Below, one piece after another: positions 1 to 6,036 of a stretch of DNA of 6,323 nucleotides (the first letter of the stretch is position 1; each line of letters begins with the position of its first letter). The DNA comes from Desulfovibrionaceae bacterium UBA6814 (GTDB taxonomy: Bacteria; Desulfobacterota; Desulfovibrionia; Desulfovibrionales; Desulfovibrionaceae), in assembly GCA_002452635.1 (NCBI GenBank), contig DKEU01000041.1:30327-36649 (forward strand), read 5' to 3'. A program made the translations under genes and the position numbers. The notes under the pieces are model-generated. The model saw only the letters and a program-made list of their open reading frames with translations, searched no databases and was not told where the DNA came from.

Positions 1-2
1 GC

Positions 3-878
3 TTCAGCTCGGGCATCGTGGCCGCCTCGGGCACCATGGGCATCCTCATCCCGCCCAGCATCCCCCTCATCCTCTACGGCATCCTGGCCGAGGAGTCGGT
101 GCCCCGGCTCTTTCTGGCCGGCATCCTGCCCGGGGTCATGCAGGGGCTCCTATACATCGGATGGATCATCTTCTTCTGCAAGCGCAAGGACTACGGCGGG
201 GACGACCCCCTGCCCTGGCCCGAGGTGGGCCGCGCCCTGTTCAAGGCCCTGCCCGCCTTCTCCCTGCCGGTCATCGTCATCGGCGGCATCTACACCGGAT
301 TCGTCACCGTCACCGAGGCCGCGGCCCTGGGCGCGGTGGCCTCCATCCTCATCAGCACCTGCGTGTACCGCGAGACGCCCCTCCGCGACACGGTGCGCAT
401 CATCGGCGAGTCCATGCGCTCGGCCGGCATGATCATGTTCATCATCTCCACGGCCATGGTGTTCGGCACCTGGCTCACCGAGGCCCGCATCCCCTTCCAG
501 ATGGTGGAGGTGGTCAAGCAGTACGACATGCCCTGGTGGGGCTTCCTGCTGGTCATCAACGTGCTGTTGCTCTTTCTGGGGATGTTCCTGGAAGTGGTGT
601 CCATCATGCTCATCACCCTGCCCATCCTCATCCCCATGATCCACGTGCTGGGCATCGACCCCGTGCACTTCGCCATCATCATGACCGTGAACATGGAACT
701 GGCCCTCATCACCCCCCCGGTGGGGCTCAACCTCTACGTGCTCTCCAACGTGGCCGAGTCCCCCCTGTCCGAGACCGTGCGCGGGGTGGTTCCCTTCGTG
801 GTCCTGTCCATGCTGCAACTGCTCCTCATCACCTACTGGCCGGACCTGAGCCTGCTCCTGCCCCGGCTGCTCATGTAG
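3..878 (+). CDS. dctM: TRAP transporter large permease, DctM family (5' end outside window)
   Basis: Integral inner-membrane subunit of a tripartite ATP-independent periplasmic (TRAP) transporter. In this family the large subunit forms the ion-coupled transport channel and works with a small DctQ subunit and a periplasmic DctP binding protein; neither is visible here. The frame is open from base 3, so the start lies upstream; about 291 residues are present, against roughly 425-430 for the full family. Seen in the sequence: the hallmark AASGTMGILIPPSIPLILYG at the left edge, GGIYTGFVTVTEAAALGA near fragment residues 94-111, and TPPVGLNLYVLSNV near 237-250, separated by long hydrophobic helices. 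It ends in TAG at 876-878, and the next gene's ribosome binding site begins inside that stop codon. The substrate cannot be read from the permease, but the fumarase genes that follow suggest a C4-dicarboxylate such as malate, fumarate or tartrate. Confidence 0.95.
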   Translation, partial: FSSGIVAASGTMGILIPPSIPLILYGILAEESVPRLFLAGILPGVMQGLLYIGWIIFFCKRKDYGGDDPLPWPEVGRALFKALPAFSLPVIVIGGIYTGFVTVTEAAALGAVASILISTCVYRETPLRDTVRIIGESMRSAGMIMFIISTAMVFGTWLTEARIPFQMVEVVKQYDMPWWGFLLVINVLLLFLGMFLEVVSIMLITLPILIPMIHVLGIDPVHFAIIMTVNMELALITPPVGLNLYVLSNVAESPLSETVRGVVPFVVLSMLQLLLITYWPDLSLLLPRLLM

Positions 879-883
879 GAGGA
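877..883 (+). promoter_or_regulatory. Strong ribosome binding site for the fumarase alpha subunit
   Basis: AGGAGGA lies 5 bases before the ATG at 889 and shares its first two bases with the TAG stop of the TRAP permease. This fixes the start of the alpha subunit. It also places re-initiation exactly where ribosomes leave the permease gene, so the two genes are probably translated from one message. Confidence 0.85.
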
Positions 884-888
884 CCGCC

Positions 889-1734
889 ATGGACGTGCGC
901 GAGGTGGACGTGGCCGAGATAACCGAGGCGGTGCGCCGCCTGTGCATCGAGGCCAACACCGAACTGGACCCGGACCTGCTGGACGCCTACGCCCGCGCCC
1001 GGGACAACGAGGAGTCCCCCCTGGGCCGGGACATCCTGGGCAAGATGCTGGAGAACGCCGCCATCGCCCGCCAGGAGAAGCTCCCCGCCTGCCAGGACAC
1101 GGGCATGGCCCTGGTCTTCCTGGACCTGGGCCAGGACGTGCACCTGGTGGGCGGGGACCTGACCCGGGCGGTGGACGAGGGGGTGCGCCGGGGCTACGCC
1201 CAGGGCCGGTTCCGGGCCTCCACCCTGGACCCGGTGACCCGGAAGAACCCCGGGGACAACACGCCGGCGGTGCTCCATCTGCGCCTGGCGCCGGGCCGGG
1301 ACATCGGGCTCACGGTCATGCCCAAGGGCTTCGGGGGCGAGAACTTCAGCCGGGTGCGGCTCTTCCCGCCGGCCGCAGGCCTGGAGGGGGTGCGGCGCTT
1401 CGTGGTGGAGACCGTGGACCTGGCCGGGTCCCGGCCCTGTCCCCCGGTCATCGTGGGCGTGGGCCTGGGCGGCACCCTGGAGCTGGCGGCCCTGACCGCC
1501 AAGCGCAGCCTGCTGCGGCCCATGGGCCGGCGCAACCCGGACCCGGACCTGGCCGCCCTGGAGATGGAGCTCCTGAAGGCCGTCAACCGCCTGGGCATCG
1601 GCCCCCAGGGCCTGGGCGGCCGGACCACGGCCCTGGACGTGCGGGTGGACGCCACACCCACCCACATCGGCAGCCTGCCGGTGGCGGTGAACCTGCAATG
1701 CCACTGCCACCGCCAGGCATCGGCCACGCTCTAG
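889..1734 (+). CDS. Class I fumarate hydratase / L-tartrate dehydratase-type hydro-lyase, alpha subunit
   Basis: N-terminal, iron-sulfur-cluster-binding half of a heterodimeric class I fumarase, which reversibly hydrates fumarate to malate in the cytoplasm. The related L-tartrate dehydratase (TtdA) has the same architecture and cannot be excluded. The protein is 281 residues, normal for a separate alpha subunit. Three cysteines sit where the family holds its oxygen-sensitive [4Fe-4S] cluster: C68 in PACQDTGMA, C184 in SRPCPPVIVGVGLGGT, and C271 in NLQCHCHRQA. MPKGFGGENFSR (144-155) matches the family's PKG.G.EN segment, with Phe at 148 where Gly or Ala is more usual. The ATG at 889 is set by the AGGAGGA just upstream. 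The beta subunit follows after 13 bases. Fumarase is the more likely identity because the beta subunit carries typical fumarase motifs, but substrate choice between fumarate and tartrate is not proven. Confidence 0.92.
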   Translation: MDVREVDVAEITEAVRRLCIEANTELDPDLLDAYARARDNEESPLGRDILGKMLENAAIARQEKLPACQDTGMALVFLDLGQDVHLVGGDLTRAVDEGVRRGYAQGRFRASTLDPVTRKNPGDNTPAVLHLRLAPGRDIGLTVMPKGFGGENFSRVRLFPPAAGLEGVRRFVVETVDLAGSRPCPPVIVGVGLGGTLELAALTAKRSLLRPMGRRNPDPDLAALEMELLKAVNRLGIGPQGLGGRTTALDVRVDATPTHIGSLPVAVNLQCHCHRQASATL

Positions 1735-1736
1735 CC

Positions 1737-1743
1737 GGGAGGA
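1737..1743 (+). promoter_or_regulatory. Ribosome binding site for the fumarase beta subunit
   Basis: GGGAGGA ends 4 bases before the ATG at 1748 and starts 2 bases after the alpha-subunit stop. It supports the chosen start and matched translation of the two subunits. Confidence 0.8.
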
Positions 1744-1747
1744 CGCC

Positions 1748-2305
1748 ATGTCCGGGGATATCGAACTCACCACCCCCCTCACGCCCAGGGCCATCGGCCC
1801 CCTGTGCGCCGGCCAGCAGGTGCGCCTGACCGGCGCGGTCTTCGCGGCCCGCGACGCGGCGCACAAGCGCATGGCCGCGCACCTGCTCATGGGCCAGCCC
1901 CTTCCCGTGGACCTGCGCGGGCAGGTCATCTATTACGTGGGCCCCACGCCCCCGCCCCCGGGGCGGGCCATGGGCTCGGCCGGCCCCACCACCAGCGCGC
2001 GCATGGACCCGTACACCCCGGCCCTGCTGGAGGCCGGACTGGCCGGCATGATCGGCAAGGGCTCCCGCTCGGCCGAGGTGGTCTCGGCCATCACCCGACA
2101 TGGGGCGGTGTACTTCGCGGCCCTGGGCGGATTGGGCGCCCTGCTCTCCCGCCACATCACCGCCGCCGAGGTGGTGGTCTGGGAGGACCTGGGCACCGAG
2201 GCGGTGCGCCGCCTGGAGGTGCGGGACTTCCCCCTGGTGGTGGCGGTGGACAGCCGGGGCAACGACGTCTACGCCACGGCCCGCTTTCCCTATCGCCAGG
2301 ATTGA
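1748..2305 (+). CDS. Class I fumarate hydratase / tartrate dehydratase-type hydro-lyase, beta subunit
   Basis: C-terminal half of the heterodimeric class I fumarase (TtdB-like, often annotated simply as Fe-S-containing hydro-lyase). It pairs with the alpha subunit, which carries the cluster, to complete the active site in the cytoplasm. It is 185 residues, usual for the separate subunit; alpha plus beta total 466, against about 548 for single-chain E. coli FumA. Visible motifs are AARDAAHKRM (33-42), IYYVGPTP (61-68), GSAGPTTSARMDPYTP (76-91), MIGKG (101-105), AVYFAALGGLGALLSR (120-135) and VVWEDLGTEAVRRLEVRDFPL (within 143-163), in family order and without breaks. The GSAGPTT.RMD form and the proline-rich loop before it look more like fumarase than tartrate dehydratase. 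No U-tract terminator follows directly; the next gene on this strand starts 315 bases later. Confidence 0.92.
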   Translation: MSGDIELTTPLTPRAIGPLCAGQQVRLTGAVFAARDAAHKRMAAHLLMGQPLPVDLRGQVIYYVGPTPPPPGRAMGSAGPTTSARMDPYTPALLEAGLAGMIGKGSRSAEVVSAITRHGAVYFAALGGLGALLSRHITAAEVVVWEDLGTEAVRRLEVRDFPLVVAVDSRGNDVYATARFPYRQD

Positions 2306-2449
2306 GGCTCTCCGGCCCCAGCCCCGGGGAAAGGCGGCATCTCCTGCAACACCGGTGGGATAGGCAAGGCATGGCGCGCTCGACTTCCCTGCGAGGAAAA
2401 TTACAGAATTGTCACCCCAACCGCGGTGCATTCACATTCGTGTTATGAA

Positions 2450-2470
2450 CCTGCCTTGGCCCCAGGCAGG
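2450..2470. repeat. Perfect 7-bp inverted repeat, possible upstream activator site
   Basis: The arms CCTGCCT (2450-2456) and AGGCAGG (2464-2470) are exact reverse complements around a 7-base centre, TGGCCCC. The centre lies about 113 bases before the start site predicted from the sigma-54 promoter, within the usual range for a bacterial enhancer-binding protein. It is not followed directly by a T-run, so it is a poor intrinsic terminator. It could still be an RNA hairpin at the end of the fumarase message. Confidence 0.45.
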
Positions 2471-2545
2471 GTGACGGCCAGGAAAGTTTTGTTTTCCGTA
2501 TGGTTAAGCCATCCCCACCCATCTGCCCGCCCTGCCCCGTCCGCG

Positions 2546-2562
2546 TTGGCCTCCAACTTGCT
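2546..2562 (+). promoter_or_regulatory. Candidate sigma-54 (RpoN) -24/-12 promoter of the ABC transporter-amidase operon
   Basis: TTGGCCTCCAACTTGCT matches the RpoN consensus TTGGCACG-N4-TTGCT in both core blocks. TTGGC is at 2546-2550 and TTGCT at 2558-2562, with exactly 10 bases between the invariant GG and GC. The three bases after TTGGC (CTC) differ from the consensus ACG. The predicted start is G2573, giving a 48-base leader before the ATG at 2621. It lies in the only intergenic gap and points toward the permease. No sigma-70 -35/-10 pair with good spacing was found in the gap. The match is by eye, so confidence is moderate. Confidence 0.6.
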
Positions 2563-2579
2563 CTCGCAACGAGCAGTCA

Positions 2580-2599
2580 CCTGTAGTACAGGCTTTTTT
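2580..2599 (+). terminator. Short palindrome followed by six T: weak terminator, attenuator or operator
   Basis: CCTGTAGTACAGG (2580-2592) is a perfect palindrome around G2586. As RNA it folds to a 5-bp stem with a 3-base loop, followed by C and six T (2594-2599). The stem is short and only partly GC, so a strong terminator is unlikely. It is placed oddly, 7 to 27 bases after the predicted sigma-54 start and 21 bases before the permease ATG. It could end read-through from the fumarase operon, attenuate the new operon, or be a protein-binding palindrome. Confidence 0.35.
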
Positions 2600-2620
2600 C
2601 TCATCGCCTCCCTGGAAGCC

Positions 2621-3472
2621 ATGAATACACGACTCCACAAAGCGCTCCGCAATCCCGTGGTGGCAGGGGCCGCCCTGATCGTGGTGGGCATCGTGGCCGT
2701 GGCCCTGCTTGCCCCCTGGATCGCGCCCCACGACCCGGCCGAGCAGTTCTTCGACGGCCTGACCCTGGAGGGCATGCCCCTGGCCCCGGGCGGCCAGTTC
2801 CTGCTGGGCACGGACCTGTTGGGCCGCGACCTGCTCTCCCGGCTCATGTTCGGGGCGCGCACCTCGCTGCTCATCGGGGTGGTGGCCAACGGCATCGCGG
2901 TGGGCATCGGAACGCTGCTGGGCGTGGCCGCGGGCTACGCGGGCGGCGTCACCGCCACCCTCATCAACCGCTTCACCGACCTCATGATGGCCTTCCCGGC
3001 CCTGCTCCTGGCCATCGCCCTGGCCGCCATCTTCGCGCCCAGCCTGTGGATCGTGGCCCTGGTCATCGCCCTGGTGAACTGGGTGTGGGTGGCCCGGGTC
3101 ATCTACGCCCAGACCGCGGCCCTGCGAAAGAGCGAGTTCATCGAGGCGGTGCGCTCCCTGGGCGCCAACTGGCCGCGCATCCTCTTCGTGCACATCGTGC
3201 CCCACCTGGTGCCCACCATGCTGGTCTGGGCCACCCTGGGCATCTCCACCACCGTGCTCCTGGAGGCCACCCTCTCCTTCCTGGGCATCGGCGTGCGGCC
3301 GCCCACCCCCTCCTGGGGCGGGATCATCTTCGAGTGCCAGTCCTACTTCCTGGACGCGCCCTGGCTGGTGTTCTTCCCCGGCGCGGCCATCCTGATCCTG
3401 GCCCTGTCCTTCAACATCCTGGGCGACGCCCTGCGCGACGTGCTGGATCCCACCCAGCGGGGCAAAAGCTGA
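2621..3472 (+). CDS. Dipeptide-type ABC transporter permease, DppC/OppC-like
   Basis: One of the two inner-membrane permease subunits of a peptide/nickel-family ABC importer. The protein is 283 residues, normal for DppC. After a short N-terminus and a first membrane helix (about 13-33) comes the DppC hallmark APHDP (35-39) and LLGTDLLGRDLLSRLMFGAR (61-80). The inner-membrane transport domain follows with several hydrophobic helices. The EAA loop that contacts the ATPase is clear at 175-194 (E175, A176, G181, H191, P194), and LEATLSFLGIGVRPPTPSWG (214-233) is typical of the subfamily. The ATG at 2621 is chosen because homologous sequence begins there, a GGAAG lies just before it, and the frame further upstream overlaps the promoter. 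The site is close to the ATG, so initiation may be modest. Its TGA overlaps the next ATG by one base. Confidence 0.93.
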   Translation: MNTRLHKALRNPVVAGAALIVVGIVAVALLAPWIAPHDPAEQFFDGLTLEGMPLAPGGQFLLGTDLLGRDLLSRLMFGARTSLLIGVVANGIAVGIGTLLGVAAGYAGGVTATLINRFTDLMMAFPALLLAIALAAIFAPSLWIVALVIALVNWVWVARVIYAQTAALRKSEFIEAVRSLGANWPRILFVHIVPHLVPTMLVWATLGISTTVLLEATLSFLGIGVRPPTPSWGGIIFECQSYFLDAPWLVFFPGAAILILALSFNILGDALRDVLDPTQRGKS

Positions 3473-4392
3473 TGTCCTCCTTCCTGGCCCGCCGCCTCGG
3501 ACAGTCCGTGTCCATCCTCCTGGGGGTGACCCTCATCACCTTCTGCCTGTCGTTCCTCATCCCGGCCGACCCGGTGCGCATGCTCGCCGGCCGCAGCGCC
3601 ACCCAGGAGACCGTGGAGAACATCCGCCACCAACTGGGCCTGGACCAGCCCCTGCCGGTGCAGTACGCCAAGTACGTGTGGCGGCTGGCCCAGGGCGACA
3701 TGGGCCGCAGCTTCAAGCAGAAGACCGAGGTCACCACCCTCATCCTCAGCCGCATGCCCGCCACCCTGCAGCTCATGGCCGGGGCCATCCTCTTCGAGCT
3801 GCTCATCGGCATCCCGGCCGGGCTCATCGCCGCGGCCAGGCGGGGCAAGAAGGCGGACAGCGGGTTCATGGTGCTCTCCTTCCTGGGGGTGTCCGCGCCC
3901 CAATTCGTCACCGGCCTCATCCTGCTCTACGTGTTCGCCCACCGCCTGCAGTGGTTCCCCCTGGGCGGCTACGGCAGCCTGGCCCACCTGGTGCTGCCCG
4001 CCCTGACCCTGGGCATCACCGGGGGCGGCTGGTACTCGCGCATGATGCGCTCCAGCATGATCGACGTGCTGCTCCAGGACTACATCCGCACCGCCCGGGC
4101 CAAGGGCCTCTCGCCCCTGCGGGTGCTCCTGGTGCACGGCCTGCGCAACGCGGTGCTCCCCATCATCGCCATGGTCGGCCTGGACATCGGCTTCTTCATG
4201 GCCGGGGCCGTGGTGGTGGAATCGGTCTACGGCTGGCCGGGCATCGGCCAGCTCGCCTGGCAGGCCATCCAGGTCATCGACATCCCCATCATCATGGGGG
4301 TGACCCTGGTGGCCGCCGTGTCCATCGTGTTCGGAAACTTCCTGGCCGACCTGGTCATGCCCCTGGTGGACCCCAGGCTCCGGGAAAACTAA
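3472..4392 (+). CDS. Dipeptide-type ABC transporter permease, DppB/OppB-like
   Basis: Second membrane permease of the same importer, 306 residues, normal for DppB. It starts in the RRLGQSVSILLGVTLITF form that is characteristic of the N-terminus, followed by LIPADPVRMLAG (29-40), a periplasmic segment with the QLGLDQPLPVQYAKYV motif (54-69) and GDMGRSF (75-81). The transport domain follows, with the EAA loop at 203-230 (D203, A208, G212, H222, N226, P230), ESVYGWPGIGQLAW (250-263) and the family C-terminus PLVDPRLR (297-304). The ATG at 3472-3474 shares its A with the TGA of the DppC-like gene (TGATG), so the two subunits are probably translationally coupled. Gene order is unusual: in the well-known dpp and opp operons the DppB-type gene precedes the DppC-type gene and the binding protein comes first. 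Confidence 0.93.
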   Translation: MSSFLARRLGQSVSILLGVTLITFCLSFLIPADPVRMLAGRSATQETVENIRHQLGLDQPLPVQYAKYVWRLAQGDMGRSFKQKTEVTTLILSRMPATLQLMAGAILFELLIGIPAGLIAAARRGKKADSGFMVLSFLGVSAPQFVTGLILLYVFAHRLQWFPLGGYGSLAHLVLPALTLGITGGGWYSRMMRSSMIDVLLQDYIRTARAKGLSPLRVLLVHGLRNAVLPIIAMVGLDIGFFMAGAVVVESVYGWPGIGQLAWQAIQVIDIPIIMGVTLVAAVSIVFGNFLADLVMPLVDPRLREN

Positions 4393-4399
4393 CCATCTG

Positions 4400-4405
4400 A
4401 GGAGA
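4400..4405 (+). promoter_or_regulatory. Ribosome binding site for the binding protein gene
   Basis: AGGAGA within GAGGAGAGAG lies 5 bases before the ATG at 4411, in the 18-base gap after the DppB-like stop. It is the strongest such site in the transporter block, which suits a binding protein needed in excess over the permeases. Confidence 0.75.
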
Positions 4406-4410
4406 GAGCC

Positions 4411-6036
4411 ATGAGGAAAACGCGCATCGTGCTGGCCATGTTGGCCGCGCTCTGCCTGGCCCTGCCCGCCGCCGCCCAGGCGGCCGGCATCAAGCAGGGC
4501 GGCAAGGCGGTGGTCTCCTACAAGGACGACGTGGTCACCCTGGACCCGGCCATCGGCTACGACTGGCAGAACTGGTCCATCATCAAGTCCCTGAACGCCC
4601 GGCTCATGACCTACGAGGCCGGCACCGCCAAGCTGGTCAAGGACCTGGCCGCGGACTTCACCATCTCCCCGGACGGCAAGACCTACGTGTTCAAGATCCG
4701 CAAGGGCGTGAAGTTCCACAACGGCCGCGAGGTCAAGGCCGCCGACGTGGTCTACTCCCTGAACCGCGTGGTGCACCCCAAGACCCAGAGCCCGGCCCAG
4801 GGCTTCTACAAGAGCATCGTGGGCTTCGACGAGATGGTGGCGGGCAAGGCCGAGACCCTGGCCGGCCTCTCCGCGCCCGACGACGCCACCGTGAAGATCG
4901 TGCTCACCGCCCCGGACGCCACCATGCTGCACGTGCTGGCGCTCAACTTCTCCTCGGTGGTGCCCAAGGAGGCCGTGGACAAGTGGGGCGACGACTTCGG
5001 CCACCATCCCGTGGGCGCGGGCCCCTTCGAGCTCACCGAGTGGAGCCTGGGCCAGCGGCTGGTCATGAAGCGCTTCACGAACTACTTCGTGCCGGGCGCG
5101 CCCTACCTGGACGAGATCGAGATCCAGATCGGCCTGGAGCCCACCGTGGCCCTGCTCAAGCTGCAGCAGGGCGGCGTGGACATCCTGGGCGACTCCATCC
5201 CCCCGGCGCGCTTCGTGGACATCATGAAGGACCCCGAGTGGAGCAAGCAGGTGGAATCCGGCAGCGACCTGCAGACCGGCTACATCACCATGAACGTGAA
5301 GATGAAGCCCTTTGACGACGTGCGCGTGCGCAAGGCCGTGAACATGGCCATCGACAAGGAGCGCATCGTCAAGATGATCAACAACCGGGCCAAGCCCGCC
5401 AACCAGCCCCTGCCCCCCACCATGCCCGGCTACGACAAGGCCTACAAGGGCTATCCCTTCGACCCGGCCAAGGCCAAGGCGCTCCTGGCCGAGGCGGGCT
5501 TCCCCCAGGGCTTCGAGACCGAGCTGTACTGCATGAACGTGGACCCCAACCCCCGCATCGCCCAGTCCATCCAGCGCGACCTGGCGGCCATCGGCATCAA
5601 GGCCAACATCAAGTCCCTGTCCCAGGCCACGGTCATCGCCGCGGGCGGCGAGTCCGACCAGGCGCCCATGATCTGGTCCGGCGGCATGGCCTGGATCGCG
5701 GACTTCCCGGATCCGTCCAACTTCTACGGCCCCATCCTGGGCTGCGGCGGCGCGGTGAAGGGCGGCTGGAACTGGGCCTGGTACTGCAACGACAAGATCG
5801 AGGAAATGGCCCGCAAGGCCGACGCCATGAGCGATCCGGCCAAGACCGCCGAGCGCGAGGCCCTGTGGCGCGACATCTTCATCAAGATCATGGACGACGC
5901 GCCCTGGTGCCCGGTGTTCAACGAGGCCCGGTTCAACATGCACTCCACCCGGGTGGCCGGCGACGCCAAGTCGTTCATCGACCCGGTCCACATCCCCTTC
6001 AACTACGGGAAGATCTATGCCAAGGACGCCCAATAG
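4411..6036 (+). CDS. Periplasmic substrate-binding protein of the ABC importer (SBP_bac_5, DppA/OppA family)
   Basis: Captures the substrate in the periplasm and delivers it to the two permeases encoded just upstream. It has 541 residues, usual for the family. The N-terminus is a classic Sec signal peptide: basic MRKTR, a hydrophobic core, then LPAAAQA with likely cleavage after A24 or A25. C15 sits in the core without a proper lipobox (Leu at -1), so it is probably soluble rather than a lipoprotein. Family landmarks are LDPAIGYDWQN (44-54), LAADFTISPDGKTYVFKIRK (79-98) leading to VKFHNGREVKAADVVYSLNR (100-119), PVGAGPFELTEW (200-211), and a DVRVRKAVNMAIDKERIV segment. Several cysteines occur in the C-terminal third (LYCMN, LGCGG, WYCND, PWCPV), which could form disulfides in the periplasm. 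Substrate is not readable from sequence; the amidase gene that follows suggests an amide or peptide-like compound. The last 20 bases overlap that gene. Confidence 0.94.
   Translation: MRKTRIVLAMLAALCLALPAAAQAAGIKQGGKAVVSYKDDVVTLDPAIGYDWQNWSIIKSLNARLMTYEAGTAKLVKDLAADFTISPDGKTYVFKIRKGVKFHNGREVKAADVVYSLNRVVHPKTQSPAQGFYKSIVGFDEMVAGKAETLAGLSAPDDATVKIVLTAPDATMLHVLALNFSSVVPKEAVDKWGDDFGHHPVGAGPFELTEWSLGQRLVMKRFTNYFVPGAPYLDEIEIQIGLEPTVALLKLQQGGVDILGDSIPPARFVDIMKDPEWSKQVESGSDLQTGYITMNVKMKPFDDVRVRKAVNMAIDKERIVKMINNRAKPANQPLPPTMPGYDKAYKGYPFDPAKAKALLAEAGFPQGFETELYCMNVDPNPRIAQSIQRDLAAIGIKANIKSLSQATVIAAGGESDQAPMIWSGGMAWIADFPDPSNFYGPILGCGGAVKGGWNWAWYCNDKIEEMARKADAMSDPAKTAEREALWRDIFIKIMDDAPWCPVFNEARFNMHSTRVAGDAKSFIDPVHIPFNYGKIYAKDAQ

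Larger units (their letters stand above)
2306..2620 (+). other. Non-coding intergenic region between the fumarase and ABC transporter operons
   Basis: The only long gap in the window. From about 2390 to 2510 it is clearly less GC-rich than the genes on both sides, and runs of A and T appear that are absent elsewhere. The first part (2306-2449) shows no strong terminator; its CCCC/GGGG pairing near 2316-2330 is only 4 bp and has no T-run. The second part holds an inverted repeat, a T/A-rich stretch, a C-rich stretch (2508-2545) with few G, a sigma-54 promoter candidate and a palindrome with a T-run, each listed separately. An open frame in phase with the downstream permease extends back to 2426. 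Its predicted residues there do not look like protein of this family, and they would lie upstream of the proposed transcription start. Confidence 0.75.

Noticed and set aside
2306..2345. CCCC/GGGG pairing just after the fumarase beta gene as an intrinsic terminator
   Set aside because: The stem is only about 4 bp and is followed by AAAGGC rather than a T-run.
2371..2448. A 25-codon frame starting at ATG 2371 and ending TGA 2448
   Set aside because: It has no good ribosome binding site, only a weak AAGG close to the start, and no recognisable sequence. It is no more than chance would give in a 315-base gap.
2499..2508. TATGGTTAAG as a sigma-70 -10 box
   Set aside because: No acceptable -35 element lies 16-18 bases upstream of either possible hexamer.
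2426..2620. N-terminal extension of the DppC-like permease from ATG 2426
   Set aside because: The extra 65 residues are rich in Ser, Pro and His and unlike the start of this family. The region carries the inverted repeat and sigma-54 promoter, and the remaining 283 residues already match the usual length.
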